Below are positions 35,658 to 45,204 of a stretch of DNA of 64,000 bases, in pieces. Position 1 is the first letter of the stretch. Each line of letters opens with the position of its first letter. The stretch is from Olleya marilimosa CAM030 (GTDB lineage: Bacteria > Bacteroidota > Bacteroidia > Flavobacteriales > Flavobacteriaceae). The notes under the pieces were generated by a model that worked only from the letters and a program-made list of their open reading frames with translations, had not been told where the DNA came from and searched no databases. The stretch spans positions 1 to 64,000 of the forward strand of contig NZ_KI912443.1 of NCBI RefSeq assembly GCF_000518485.1, written 5' to 3'. A program made the position numbers and the translations under genes.

Positions 35658-38465
35658 ATGAAAAAAAGTTTTTTAATTTTTTTATTCGGAATTTTCTCAA
35701 CGTTTACGCTTGTTGCGCAACAAACTACAGTAAAAGGTAGTGTTAAGGACGCAGTAACCGATGAGCCTATTCCAGATGTAACAGTATCCATTCAAAAAAC
35801 AGTATTAACTGAAAAAACAGATGGTTTTGGACAGTTTACTTTTAAGAGTGAAGTCCCTTTAGGAGAGCAAATTCTTAAGATTGAAAAAGATGGATTTACT
35901 ACAAAGTTTTATCCAATCATTATTAACGAAGGTAAGACGCTTGATATCCAAGATATGACTTTAGATCTAGCGGTTACAAATGAGCAAGATTTATTTACCA
36001 TTACATTATCTGATGACGAGTTAAATGATGACACAAGTGGTTCTGATAATATATCAGGATTGTTATCTGCTTCTCAAGACATTTTTCAGCGTACAGCTGC
36101 GTTTGAATTTAGTTCATCCTTTTTCAGAATTAAAGGTTTAGATTCTGACAACGCTAAAGTGTTAATCAATGGTGTTGAGATGAATAAGCAAGACACTGGT
36201 CGTCCACAATGGAGTAATTGGGGAGGATTAAACGATGTTATGCGTAACCAAGAGTTAAGTTTAGGGTTAACACCTTCAGCTTACACATTTGGTGGTGTTT
36301 TAGGATCTACAAATATTAATACTAGAGCTTCTAATTACAGAGAAGGTGGTCGTATTACTTACTCTTCTTCAAACAGAAGTTATACAAACCGTTTAATGGC
36401 TAGTTATGCTTCTGGATTAATGGAAGATGGTTGGGCTTATACACTTATGATTGGTAGACGTTGGGGAGACGAAGGTTTTCAGGATGCATCATTATATGAC
36501 TCAAATTCATTTTTTGTATCTGTAGAAAAGAAAATTAACGATAAACACAGCTTAAACTTTACATCAATTTACGCGCCAAACAGAAGAGGAAAATCTTCTG
36601 CTAATACACAAGAGGTTTATGACCTTAAAGGTATTAAGTATAATGAGTTTTGGGGAGATTTTGATGGAGAACAAAAAAACTCTCGTATTAAAGAAGTAGA
36701 AGAGCCAATCTTAATGTTAAACCATTATTGGGATATCACTGAAAAAACTAGCTTAAATACAAACGTAGCATACCAATTTGGTAAAGTAGGAAACAGTCGT
36801 TTAGACTATGCTGGAGGAGAAAATCCAAGTCCTGCATACTACCAAAACCTACCAAGTTATTTTCTTGAAGATGACGACTTAGCTGGAGCATATGAAGCTG
36901 AACAAGAGTTTTTAAATGATGGTCAAATTGATTGGAACAGAATTTTAGATGCTAACTTAACTAATAATATAACAGGTGCAAATGCAGCTTACGTATTATA
37001 TGAAGATAGAAACGATGATAAGCAATTAACATTAAATACTATTTTTAATACAGAGATTAACCAAAACATTCTGTTTAATGCAGGTGTAAATTATAAAAAG
37101 TTAGATTCTGAAAATTTTGCTGAAATTATTGACCTATTAGGAAGCACAACAGGAGCTTTAAATGTAGACTCATTTAGCCAAAATCAATTTGATTTAAATA
37201 ATCCTGATCAAGTTGCATTTGTTGGAGATAAATTTAGATACAACTACAATTTATTTGTTAACGAAATATCTGGTTTTGCTCAAGCACAATTTAAATACAA
37301 CAAAGTTGATTTTTATTTAGCAGGAAGCGTAACAAAAACAGATTACCAAAGAGAAGGTTTATATAAAAACGAAAACCAAGTCTATATCGAAAACGGTATA
37401 GAGAGAGACAACTCATTTGGTAAAGGAGATAAAATCGAATTTACAGGATATGGTGCAAAAGCTGGATTTACTTATAAAATTTCTGGTAAGCACTTATTAG
37501 ATTTTAATGGAGCATATATCGCAAAAGCACCTTCTATTAGAAATACGTATACAAACTCTAGAGAAAGTCATGATTATGTTGGTGTTATTAATGGTGTAAA
37601 TAATCCAGATATCAATATTACTGAAGAAAAAATTTCATCAGTAGATGCAAGTTATATTTTTAGATCTCCAATTATCAAAGCAAAATTAACAGGTTTTTAT
37701 ACTAAAATAGAAGATGCTAACGAAGTAGGTTTCTTCTTTACTCAAGGTAGTACTACAGGATTTATTCAAGAGGTATTATCAGGAGTAGAAAAACAACACA
37801 TTGGTGGAGAGTTTGGTATAGAAGCACAAGTAACACCTACTATTAAATTAAAAGGTGCAGCATCAGTAGGACAATACACTTACAACAATAATCCAAACTT
37901 ATATGTAACATCAACTTCAGAGGATTTTATTGATGTACAAGGTGGAGATGTTGTTAATACATCTGGATTAGTTAGTACATCTAACTTAAAGGATTATAAA
38001 GTGGCAGGTGGACCTCAAACAGCTTACTCTGTAGGATTTGAATACAGAGATCCAGATTACTGGTGGTTGGGTGCAACAGCTAACTTTTTTGATAATGCTT
38101 ACATAGACGTAAGTCCATTATCTAGATCAACTGAGTTTTACACAGATGCAGATGGATTACCATATAACGATTACGACCCAGCAATTGCAAAAGAGTTATT
38201 AAAACAAGAAAAATTTGACAGCTACATGGTTGTAAATTTAGTTGGAGGTAAATCTTGGAAGATTGGAGATAAATTTATTGGTTTCTTTGCAAGTGTAGGT
38301 AACCTTTTAGATAAAGAATACAAAACTGGAGGTTTCGAGCAAGGTAGACGTGCAGATTACAGAGCGTTAAGAGACGATGTAAATCTTGAAAAAAGAGTTT
38401 TTGGACCTAAATACTGGTATGGTAGAGGTGCTAATTACTTTGTAAATGTGTATCTTAGATTTTAA
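35658..38465 (+). CDS. TonB-dependent receptor with carboxypeptidase-regulatory-like N-terminal domain
   Basis: A 935-residue outer-membrane receptor: signal peptide to TLVAQ, beta domain TTVKGSVKDAVTDEPIPDV (~22-105), plug with FRIKGLDSDNAKVLINGVEM and RPQWSNWGGLNDV near 170-195, then a large barrel ending in VNVYLRF. It resembles the first receptor in layout but is longer and clearly diverged. The DUF5689 lipoprotein gene follows after 39 bases, and the divergent neighbour encodes a secreted nuclease/phosphatase. Confidence 0.93.
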   Translation: MKKSFLIFLFGIFSTFTLVAQQTTVKGSVKDAVTDEPIPDVTVSIQKTVLTEKTDGFGQFTFKSEVPLGEQILKIEKDGFTTKFYPIIINEGKTLDIQDMTLDLAVTNEQDLFTITLSDDELNDDTSGSDNISGLLSASQDIFQRTAAFEFSSSFFRIKGLDSDNAKVLINGVEMNKQDTGRPQWSNWGGLNDVMRNQELSLGLTPSAYTFGGVLGSTNINTRASNYREGGRITYSSSNRSYTNRLMASYASGLMEDGWAYTLMIGRRWGDEGFQDASLYDSNSFFVSVEKKINDKHSLNFTSIYAPNRRGKSSANTQEVYDLKGIKYNEFWGDFDGEQKNSRIKEVEEPILMLNHYWDITEKTSLNTNVAYQFGKVGNSRLDYAGGENPSPAYYQNLPSYFLEDDDLAGAYEAEQEFLNDGQIDWNRILDANLTNNITGANAAYVLYEDRNDDKQLTLNTIFNTEINQNILFNAGVNYKKLDSENFAEIIDLLGSTTGALNVDSFSQNQFDLNNPDQVAFVGDKFRYNYNLFVNEISGFAQAQFKYNKVDFYLAGSVTKTDYQREGLYKNENQVYIENGIERDNSFGKGDKIEFTGYGAKAGFTYKISGKHLLDFNGAYIAKAPSIRNTYTNSRESHDYVGVINGVNNPDINITEEKISSVDASYIFRSPIIKAKLTGFYTKIEDANEVGFFFTQGSTTGFIQEVLSGVEKQHIGGEFGIEAQVTPTIKLKGAASVGQYTYNNNPNLYVTSTSEDFIDVQGGDVVNTSGLVSTSNLKDYKVAGGPQTAYSVGFEYRDPDYWWLGATANFFDNAYIDVSPLSRSTEFYTDADGLPYNDYDPAIAKELLKQEKFDSYMVVNLVGGKSWKIGDKFIGFFASVGNLLDKEYKTGGFEQGRRADYRALRDDVNLEKRVFGPKYWYGRGANYFVNVYLRF

Positions 38466-38504
38466 AAAGAAAAAGAAAAATTAATAATAATTAATATTAC
38501 AATT

Positions 38505-39866
38505 ATGAAAACGAATAAATTTTTAACATTAGCATTTAGTTTTATGGCTTTAGTAGCTGTAACTTCTTGTGTAGAAAATGACGATTATTCAGTTCCAGAA
38601 TCTCAAGGTGCTGAAGAGAATGCTGCCCTAAATAAATTACTTTCAAAAATTGAATCAGGAGAGGTTGAGTTACAAACAATCACTCAAGTTAAATCTAACT
38701 TTGTACAATACGAAGCGACTCAAATTGAATCTGAAATAGCTGTTAAAGGTTATGTGTCTTCAAGTGACGAAACTGGTAACTTTTATAAAGAATTTTTTAT
38801 CCAAGACAGTCCAACAGACCCAACACAAACGTTAAAGGTCGTGTTAAACCAAGCGGATACTTACAATCAATTTAATAAAGGTAGAGAAGTTTATATCTAC
38901 CTTAAAGATTTATATATTGGTGAAACTAATACTGGTGATGATGTAGTAACAATTGGTGGTAAATTTGATACATTTGATAACGATGTTTTAGAAATGACAT
39001 CTAACCAAATACCTAACCACTTATTTAGATCAACAACTACAGAAACACTTATGCCTGTAGAATTAGAATTATCTGATGTAGGAGAAGAGCACATTGGTAT
39101 GTTTGTTAAGTTAGTTAACGTACAATTTCCTGCTAGTTTAGAGAACAAACCTTATGTAGATCCTACAGACGATTTTGATTCTCAAAGATCTATTGAAAGC
39201 TGTTCTGATTCTGGAACTTTTACTTTAGAGTCTAGTACATTTGCAGCATTTAAAAATGAATTATTACCAACAGATGGAAAAGGTTCTATCTCTGGGATAG
39301 TAAACAAAACTTACGATGGTTACGACTTAATTATTAACTTAAATACTACAGATGATGTAGTAATGGATGGTGTAAGATGTGATCCTTTATTTCAAGATTC
39401 ATTCTCTGCTGCTAACTTAGATAAATGGACAACGTTTAGCGTTACAGGAGCACAAGAATGGTATTATAACAACTTTGGAAACCCAAGTGATAGTGCAACT
39501 ATGAATGGTTTTTCTGGTGGAGCTCAAGAAAACGAAGATTGGTTAATCTCATTACCAATTGATTTATCTTCAGTACCATCTGCATTTTTATCTTTCCAAA
39601 CAGTAAAACGTTATGGAGGTAATAACCTAGAAGTGTTTTATGCTACAGATTATACAGGAGGAAACCCTAACACAGACGGAACATGGGTTGCTTTATCACC
39701 AACTTTAGATACTAACGAAGGTAGCTGGTCATCATGGACTGACTCTGGAAGTTTAGATCTATCTGCTGCTGCTGGTGGAAATGTATTTATTGCATTTAAA
39801 TATACTTCAACAAACTCTTCTGCTTCAACATGGGAAGTAGATAACGTAAAAGTTTCTGCAGAATAA
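38505..39866 (+). CDS. DUF5689 lipoprotein with choice-of-anchor-J-like domain
   Basis: The lipobox ends at Cys22 (AVTSC). Residues ~40-280 match DUF5689: an OB-fold-like set of strands with IAVKGYVSSSDETGNFYKEFFIQD and IYLKDLYIG. The C-terminal third (~300-453) is a jelly-roll-like module (ENEDWLISLPIDLS, FLSFQTVKRYGG, STWEVDNVKVSAE) of the same type seen in the lipoprotein at 32182. It follows a TonB receptor and precedes a strong terminator. OB-like folds in secreted nucleases make nucleic acid a reasonable guess for the ligand, but this is unproven. Confidence 0.85.
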   Translation: MKTNKFLTLAFSFMALVAVTSCVENDDYSVPESQGAEENAALNKLLSKIESGEVELQTITQVKSNFVQYEATQIESEIAVKGYVSSSDETGNFYKEFFIQDSPTDPTQTLKVVLNQADTYNQFNKGREVYIYLKDLYIGETNTGDDVVTIGGKFDTFDNDVLEMTSNQIPNHLFRSTTTETLMPVELELSDVGEEHIGMFVKLVNVQFPASLENKPYVDPTDDFDSQRSIESCSDSGTFTLESSTFAAFKNELLPTDGKGSISGIVNKTYDGYDLIINLNTTDDVVMDGVRCDPLFQDSFSAANLDKWTTFSVTGAQEWYYNNFGNPSDSATMNGFSGGAQENEDWLISLPIDLSSVPSAFLSFQTVKRYGGNNLEVFYATDYTGGNPNTDGTWVALSPTLDTNEGSWSSWTDSGSLDLSAAAGGNVFIAFKYTSTNSSASTWEVDNVKVSAE

Positions 39867-39887
39867 TTTTTACAATAGCTAATATCA

Positions 39888-39920
39888 AAAAAAACCTGCT
39901 ACATTGTAGCAGGTTTTTTT
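39888..39920 (+). terminator. Terminator after the second TonB operon
   Basis: Stem AAAAAAACCTGCTAC / GTAGCAGGTTTTTTT with loop ATT. Confidence 0.92.
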
Positions 39921-39929
39921 ATTCAATTT

Positions 39930-40307
39930 ATGACAACATTCGATCAATTATTTTTTACTGTTTTTACAGCATTTAAAACACGATATAAACAAAAGGCTAA
40001 TACTATTGCTTTAGTTTATATTTCTGCTTTACAAATCGCTTTATTCTTTTTATTAGGTGTCTTTACCGCAACATTTTTAACAAAAATGAATGCTTCTACT
40101 ATTTCTAGTCAAAAAGCATGGACCTTATTTGTGCTTATAGCGATAGCAATACATATTAAAAACTGGTTAAAGTACAGTGGTAAAACTAGAAAGGTACTTA
40201 ATGCTAAGTTTAACAGAAGTAAATCTAGCAGCCATAATCTAACTTTATTGCTAAGTTTGCCTATTGTTAGTTTTATACTTGCTATAATCTTACTACAAAG
40301 TATATAA
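39930..40307 (+). CDS. Small hypothetical membrane protein
   Basis: This 125-residue protein has three hydrophobic helices (IALVYISALQIALFFLLGVF, AWTLFVLIAIAIHI, LLLSLPIVSFILAIILL) joined by basic loops. I do not recognise a family. The ATG lies only 10 bases after the preceding terminator, so its promoter is probably not in the normal place, or read-through feeds it. It has its own strong terminator. Confidence 0.65.
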   Translation: MTTFDQLFFTVFTAFKTRYKQKANTIALVYISALQIALFFLLGVFTATFLTKMNASTISSQKAWTLFVLIAIAIHIKNWLKYSGKTRKVLNAKFNRSKSSSHNLTLLLSLPIVSFILAIILLQSI

Positions 40308-40323
40308 CCCCTAATTATATTAT

Positions 40324-40358
40324 AAAAAAAGCCTGCTATTTAATAGCAGGCTTTTTTT
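40324..40358 (+). terminator. Terminator
   Basis: Stem AAAAAAAGCCTGCTAT / ATAGCAGGCTTTTTTT, loop TTA, followed by about 200 bases without recognisable genes before 40565. Confidence 0.92.
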
Positions 40359-40564
40359 ATGTCTCATGATTTGATTATTACCGTTAATAGACCCAAAACG
40401 ACCAGTAACCAATTTAGTCCTTATTTACAGGGTTTTACTACAGACATTTGTGGTATAGCGATACTCCCAAAAAATTGATTAATGCAAATTTTAATAAAGA
40501 AGGGTAACAAAACTAAAGGCTTCTTTATATAAACGTGTATAACTAAAATTTAAAAATGTAAATC

Positions 40565-42328
40565 ATGAAAACTCTATTAAAATTTTTATTAATCGTATTT
40601 GTATTTGCTTCGGCATTTACTACAAACGGACAACAGGATGACAACAACTATTTTCAATTGTCACCAAGAATTGGTTATGACTTTCCAAGTTATAATAATA
40701 ACACGCCTTATATTGATTATAATGGTGGATTGGATTTAGGTTTATCTTTAGATTATTACTGGAATTGGTTTGGTCTAGGGTTTGATTTTGATTATATCAA
40801 AAACCAACCAGAAAGCACCTATCCAACAGACAATTTGTTTTATCCAGGAGGAGGTCAAATTAATAATTTTATCTTGTCAGAAGACGATATTTCTAGAGTC
40901 TTCTTCGGTATAGGTCCAAACTTTCAGTATCGTAGTCAGTCTAGACGTTTCTCTGCAGAGCTGAATACAAGAGTTGGGTTAGCGTCAATAAAAGGAGGAA
41001 GAACATTGTTAACAGACGATCCTGCTTCAACACTATTAAACTTTCATTCTGGTTATGACTTATCTAGTGTATTTAGTCTTAAAGGACAATTACGTTTTAC
41101 GTATTACCTAAACGATAATTTTGGTATTAATGTAGGTGCTTATTATTTAAAACATTTTAGCGCTACAGAGCAATTGGATCCAACATTAAATATAGCTGCA
41201 GGATACCATCCTTTTAATACGGTTAACGATGTAGACGTAAATTTTAATAGTCTAGATCAAAGTGGTCCAGTGTTAAGAGAGGAACCTTGCGATTGTGATA
41301 TATCTTCAGTAGGACTATTTGCAGGTGTAACTTTTAAATTTAATAAAAAAGAAAAAGCATCTGTATGCGAAGTATGTGGAGAAGACCACATGCCAAGATG
41401 TTGTGCAACCTGTGGTTGTGGTGTAACCATTACAGCTAGAGATAAATACACAGACGAAACATTACCTTTTACAGACGTAGTGTTAACAGACCTAAACGGA
41501 AATATTGTACAGTCTGGTATGACTAACGCTTATGGAGTTGTAGTATTTAATGATGTTGCTGAAGCAGATTTAATAGTAAAAGGAAAATTATATGGTGTTA
41601 ATTTGGAAGAAACAAGTATTACTAAAGATGATTTTAAAGCGTGTAAAAAAGAAGGTAACAGTATTCAAAAGGTTATTAGATATGGTGATTTAAACTTCAT
41701 CTTAAAAGGAAATGTTGTAGAGTGTAATACAGACAAAGGTATCCAAGGTGTTGACATACTTCTTAAAGATAAAATTAAAGCTGGACAAAAAAATACGTTG
41801 TCAGACTTAGATGGTGGATTTATTTTTCATTTAAAACAAGCGTCTACTTATGCGTTAAACGGAAATAAAGATGGGTATTTTTCTAATGAAGTAGAAGTGT
41901 CTACATCAGATGTTGATCGTAATAAATCGTTATTTATTGATTTTGAAATGTGCGTTAACCCTTGTGGTCAAGCTATTAAGTTGGATAATATCATTTTTAA
42001 TTTAGATAAATGGGATATTCTTCCAGCAGCAAGACCAGACTTAGATTATGTTGTCAAATTAATGCAAGATAATCCAACTATTAAAGTGGAAATGTCATCG
42101 CACACAGACTCTAGAGGTAGTAATCAATACAACCAAGAGTTATCTCAAAAAAGAGCACAATCTACAGTAGATTATTTAATGACAAAAGGAATTTCTAGAG
42201 ACCGTTTAATAGCTCGTGGAGCAGGAGAGTCAGAGTTATTAAATCGTTGTGCAGATGGAGTACAATGCTCAGAAAACGAACACACAATTAATCGTAGAAC
42301 AGAATTTAAAGTCGTGTGTATCAACTAA
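40565..42328 (+). CDS. OmpA-family outer-membrane protein with cysteine-rich linker
   Basis: Of 587 residues, ~1-20 are a signal peptide, ~25-255 an outer-membrane barrel (LSPRIGYDFPSY, VGLFAGVTFKF), and eight cysteines follow between 242 and 285 (Cys242, 244, 268, 271, 279, 280, 283, 285; the last group reads CCATCGCG). Two carboxypeptidase-regulatory-like beta modules span ~286-460, and an OmpA peptidoglycan-binding domain ends the protein (IIFNLDKWDI, SSHTDSRGSNQYNQELSQKRA, NRRTEFKV). It probably ties the outer membrane to the wall. The cysteine cluster is unusual and could bind metal or form disulfides. Confidence 0.88.
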   Translation: MKTLLKFLLIVFVFASAFTTNGQQDDNNYFQLSPRIGYDFPSYNNNTPYIDYNGGLDLGLSLDYYWNWFGLGFDFDYIKNQPESTYPTDNLFYPGGGQINNFILSEDDISRVFFGIGPNFQYRSQSRRFSAELNTRVGLASIKGGRTLLTDDPASTLLNFHSGYDLSSVFSLKGQLRFTYYLNDNFGINVGAYYLKHFSATEQLDPTLNIAAGYHPFNTVNDVDVNFNSLDQSGPVLREEPCDCDISSVGLFAGVTFKFNKKEKASVCEVCGEDHMPRCCATCGCGVTITARDKYTDETLPFTDVVLTDLNGNIVQSGMTNAYGVVVFNDVAEADLIVKGKLYGVNLEETSITKDDFKACKKEGNSIQKVIRYGDLNFILKGNVVECNTDKGIQGVDILLKDKIKAGQKNTLSDLDGGFIFHLKQASTYALNGNKDGYFSNEVEVSTSDVDRNKSLFIDFEMCVNPCGQAIKLDNIIFNLDKWDILPAARPDLDYVVKLMQDNPTIKVEMSSHTDSRGSNQYNQELSQKRAQSTVDYLMTKGISRDRLIARGAGESELLNRCADGVQCSENEHTINRRTEFKVVCIN

Positions 42329-42352
42329 ATAAATAGCTATAAATCAATGTCA

Positions 42353-42390
42353 AATTAAGGCAGTATATATTAAAAAAAGCTGCCTTGATT
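42353..42390 (+). terminator. Hairpin after the OmpA gene, possible terminator
   Basis: An 11-bp stem (AATTAAGGCAG / CTGCCTTGATT, one G-T pair) with a 16-base loop. There is no clear T-tract, so it could also be a 5' leader structure for the VWA gene. Confidence 0.45.
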
Positions 42391-42407
42391 TATTAAAAAT
42401 TATAATC

Positions 42408-43280
42408 ATGAAAACAATTTATAAAATGAAAAATAACGATTTAGAATCTAGATTTTTCAAATCAATAAAAATAGTAATAGTGGCTGTTTTAGCAGTATTT
42501 GCTTCTGCATGTAGCGATGACGAAGCTTGCGATTACACTACACCAACAGATACTTTTCCTTTTTCTTGTGACTCAGGTATGGACGTTGCTTTTTTAATAG
42601 ATTATACAGGAAGTATGGGAGAAGCTATTGAAGGTATTAAAAGTTCAATTTCCTCTATTGCAACTAGTATTGTGACAGAGTCTGGTGGTGATTACCGATT
42701 GTCGTTATCAGTCTTTGACGAGGTTACCGCAGGTACTATGCCAAGCTACAACACACAGGTTGGATATACTAATTTGCCAGCAGCGCAAAAACAAGTCATT
42801 ACTTCTGGTACGACTACTGAGCAGTACTTAACCATGATGGAGCCTTTTGCAACTGCTAATCAACTTAGTTTTAGTACACAATTAGCTAATCTAAACAGTG
42901 CTAATATGTCCTTAGGTTCTGGTAATGGTTTTGCTGAACCTGGAGCATTGTTGTTAGATCAAATTTTAAATAATAATTTCTCAGGATCTTGGAGGTCTGG
43001 AATTACTAAGCTAGTATTTATAATCACTGATGCACCAGCTGGTGGAGATGATGACATTAATACTGCTATTGATGATGCCTTTTTAAATGGATTGGCCACT
43101 CAAGCTAATTTGGATAATGTTCAGTTAGTTTTAGTATCTACATTAGCATCGTCTAATTATGAGCTAGAGCTTATTAATAATAATATTTTAGGAGATAAAA
43201 TGATTGTCCCTAACTTTAATAATATAGCAGAAAATATTATCACACTTATCGAAAATATTTGCGACGGAAACGAAGAATAA
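42408..43280 (+). CDS. Von Willebrand factor A domain lipoprotein
   Basis: The 290-residue protein has a hydrophobic leader ending in a lipobox, FASAC (Cys35 from the first ATG, or Cys29 from the second Met at residue 7). A VWA fold fills the rest: VAFLIDYTGSMG near residue 65 is the metal-ion site, with the usual DxSxS reading D-Y-T-G-S, and LVFIITDAPAGGDDD is the late Asp loop. VWA domains bind proteins through the metal site. The ligand is unknown. It sits between an OmpA protein and small lipoproteins. Confidence 0.85.
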   Translation: MKTIYKMKNNDLESRFFKSIKIVIVAVLAVFASACSDDEACDYTTPTDTFPFSCDSGMDVAFLIDYTGSMGEAIEGIKSSISSIATSIVTESGGDYRLSLSVFDEVTAGTMPSYNTQVGYTNLPAAQKQVITSGTTTEQYLTMMEPFATANQLSFSTQLANLNSANMSLGSGNGFAEPGALLLDQILNNNFSGSWRSGITKLVFIITDAPAGGDDDINTAIDDAFLNGLATQANLDNVQLVLVSTLASSNYELELINNNILGDKMIVPNFNNIAENIITLIENICDGNEE

Positions 43281-43309
43281 TCATTACATAATTTCAATAT
43301 TAGTCTAAC

Positions 43310-43346
43310 AAACTCAAGACTGTTAATACAAATAGTCTTGAGTTTT
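43310..43346 (+). terminator. Terminator after the VWA gene
   Basis: A 12-bp perfect stem AAACTCAAGACT / AGTCTTGAGTTT with a 12-base loop, running into TTTATT. Confidence 0.8.
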
Positions 43347-43361
43347 ATTAAATTTTAAACA

Positions 43362-43952
43362 ATGAAAAATCTATTTACACTACTAATAATGTCAATTATT
43401 TTATCATCATGTACAGATGATAATAATGGTTTAACTAAAGCATTAGCTTTACAAAACATTAAAGCTTGCGATGCTGAAAATCCAGTGGAATTTATAAAGG
43501 GTATTTATGTTGGCAATATGACATATCAGGATTCTGGAACAAGCCTAACCGAATTAGGTTATATTAAAAAACTAGCTAAAAAAGGAGTGCTAACTTTAGA
43601 TTCTTTGTCTTCTAGTACGCAACACATGTCTAATCATGTCAGAACAAATACGCTTTATAACATCACCATTAATCCACAATACAAACAACATATTACTAAG
43701 CAAAATAACAATATTGCTTATGTCAGATTGGTCTCTAGGCAAGTACAAGAAATAACATCAATTACATTAAAAAACCAGGTTAGAGCAGAGGTGATGGCAA
43801 CTTTTAAAAAGGTAAAAACACCATTTTATGATAAACTGTTTGATAATTCAACTAGCTTAAAACCAAGACAATACATGTTTACAGAAGCTATTGGTTTTAG
43901 TAAGTCAAATAAAGACGGTTGGACAAGCTGTTTTTTAAAAGAAAGCCTATAG
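43362..43952 (+). CDS. Hypothetical lipoprotein
   Basis: The lipobox ends at Cys17 (ILSSCTDD). The remaining 179 residues are mixed helix and strand (TSLTELGYIKKLAKKGVLTLDSL, VRTNTLYNITINPQY, VRAEVMATFKKVKTPFYDKLF) and I recognise no family. It lies 16 bases after a terminator and 67 before another unknown exported protein. Confidence 0.6.
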   Translation: MKNLFTLLIMSIILSSCTDDNNGLTKALALQNIKACDAENPVEFIKGIYVGNMTYQDSGTSLTELGYIKKLAKKGVLTLDSLSSSTQHMSNHVRTNTLYNITINPQYKQHITKQNNNIAYVRLVSRQVQEITSITLKNQVRAEVMATFKKVKTPFYDKLFDNSTSLKPRQYMFTEAIGFSKSNKDGWTSCFLKESL

Positions 43953-44019
43953 TAATAAAAGGTGTTAAAAAGTAAAATGCTAACTTAGTAATCTAGCTAT
44001 TAATTTAAACCAACAACCA

Positions 44020-44568
44020 ATGAAAAATTTAACTACAAAGTCATTACTAATCATTTGTTTAGTACTAGGATTTTTACTCTTTCAAGAGTGCCAAAAAAAC
44101 GATAAATCCTATCAAGAACCCACAGGATTAATCTCATTAAAAAAAGCAGAAATGTATGAGAAAAACTATCTTGAACACCAATATAAATTTATAAACGAAA
44201 AATTAAACAAACCATTTATTGATACCATTGAAGGCGTCGACATGCAGGATAGTGATTATATTAAAGACTCTAGAGCGATTCGTTTTAGTCTTGAAGAATT
44301 AGAAAACTACATTAAATATGTCAAAGCTTATACTGATAAACAATATGCAAAAGACGAAATTAGTTTAAGAGTTTATTTTGGAGCCAAAAATGTAAAATTT
44401 GAAAAAGACAAGGATAGCGTCATGCGCTCCACCTTATTTTTTATTCCAACGGTTAAAGAAGTTACAAGAAATACAGAAGCACCACATCAAAACATTAATC
44501 AGTTAAATCCACTTAACTATGGTAGTGCAGGAGATCCTGATAGTGTAGAGTATAAAACTAAAGGATAA
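44020..44568 (+). CDS. Hypothetical membrane-anchored or exported protein
   Basis: The 182 residues begin with one hydrophobic segment (LLIICLVLGFLLFQEC). Cys24 is preceded by Glu, so this is not a standard lipobox and the segment may remain as an anchor. The body has FSLEELENYIKYVKAYTDKQ and LRVYFGAKNVKF, and a Pro/Asn-rich tail. I recognise no family. It is 9 bases before the six-helix protein of the signalling group, so it may supply the external part of that system. Confidence 0.62.
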   Translation: MKNLTTKSLLIICLVLGFLLFQECQKNDKSYQEPTGLISLKKAEMYEKNYLEHQYKFINEKLNKPFIDTIEGVDMQDSDYIKDSRAIRFSLEELENYIKYVKAYTDKQYAKDEISLRVYFGAKNVKFEKDKDSVMRSTLFFIPTVKEVTRNTEAPHQNINQLNPLNYGSAGDPDSVEYKTKG

Positions 44569-44577
44569 TCTAAAATT

Positions 44578-45204
44578 ATGCTTAGCCAAGATATTATATT
44601 AAGATTACTAATGTGGTTACCACAAATTGCAGCTTTTGTATTTGCAATAGTAATGTGGCCAAAGTATAAAAATACCACACAACGTAATTTTATATACTTT
44701 TTAGGTTTTGTGTTGGTTATTGAGTGTTTTGGCTACTTATTACCTATTTTATATGGTGTTAAAAGAGCCTATGTATATAATACTTATACTATAATATCAG
44801 GATTGTTTTTACTTATTTGGTTTAAATCCATTTTACAAACAAAAAGACTGGTCATTGTCTTTATTTCTGTCTTTATTGTATCAATTAGTTATTGTCTGTT
44901 TTTTCAAGAGTTTGGTGTTTTATGGAAAATCCCCTTAGTCGTTTTAGCAATTGCAATACTAATTTGTAGTACAGTATTTTTTTCTGATTTATTAACCAAA
45001 AATGAAGTCGTCAATTTTAAAACCGATCAAAAATTTTGGATTGTTACAGGGTGTTTAGTGTTTTATATTGGCTATTTACCATTAGTATTGTTGCAAAAAT
45101 ATTTTGGATTGTCAGGTATTTACTATCGTATTCCTATCACGATTAACATCAGTTTAATGTTTGGATTTATAATAAAAAGCTTTTTATGTCTGAAAAAGAA
45201 TTAA
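44578..45204 (+). CDS. Polytopic membrane protein, putative sensor partner of the LytS kinase
   Basis: About six or seven hydrophobic helices fill the 208 residues (IILRLLMWLPQIAAFVFAIVM, FIYFLGFVLVIECFGYLLP, LVIVFISVFIVSISYCLFF, IPLVVLAIAILICSTVFF, FWIVTGCLVFYIGYLPLVL, INISLMFGFIIKSF). There is no enzymatic motif. Its end overlaps the start of the histidine kinase gene by 19 bases. As that kinase has one membrane helix and no sensor domain, this protein is a plausible separate input module, an inference from layout. Confidence 0.72.
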   Translation: MLSQDIILRLLMWLPQIAAFVFAIVMWPKYKNTTQRNFIYFLGFVLVIECFGYLLPILYGVKRAYVYNTYTIISGLFLLIWFKSILQTKRLVIVFISVFIVSISYCLFFQEFGVLWKIPLVVLAIAILICSTVFFSDLLTKNEVVNFKTDQKFWIVTGCLVFYIGYLPLVLLQKYFGLSGIYYRIPITINISLMFGFIIKSFLCLKKN

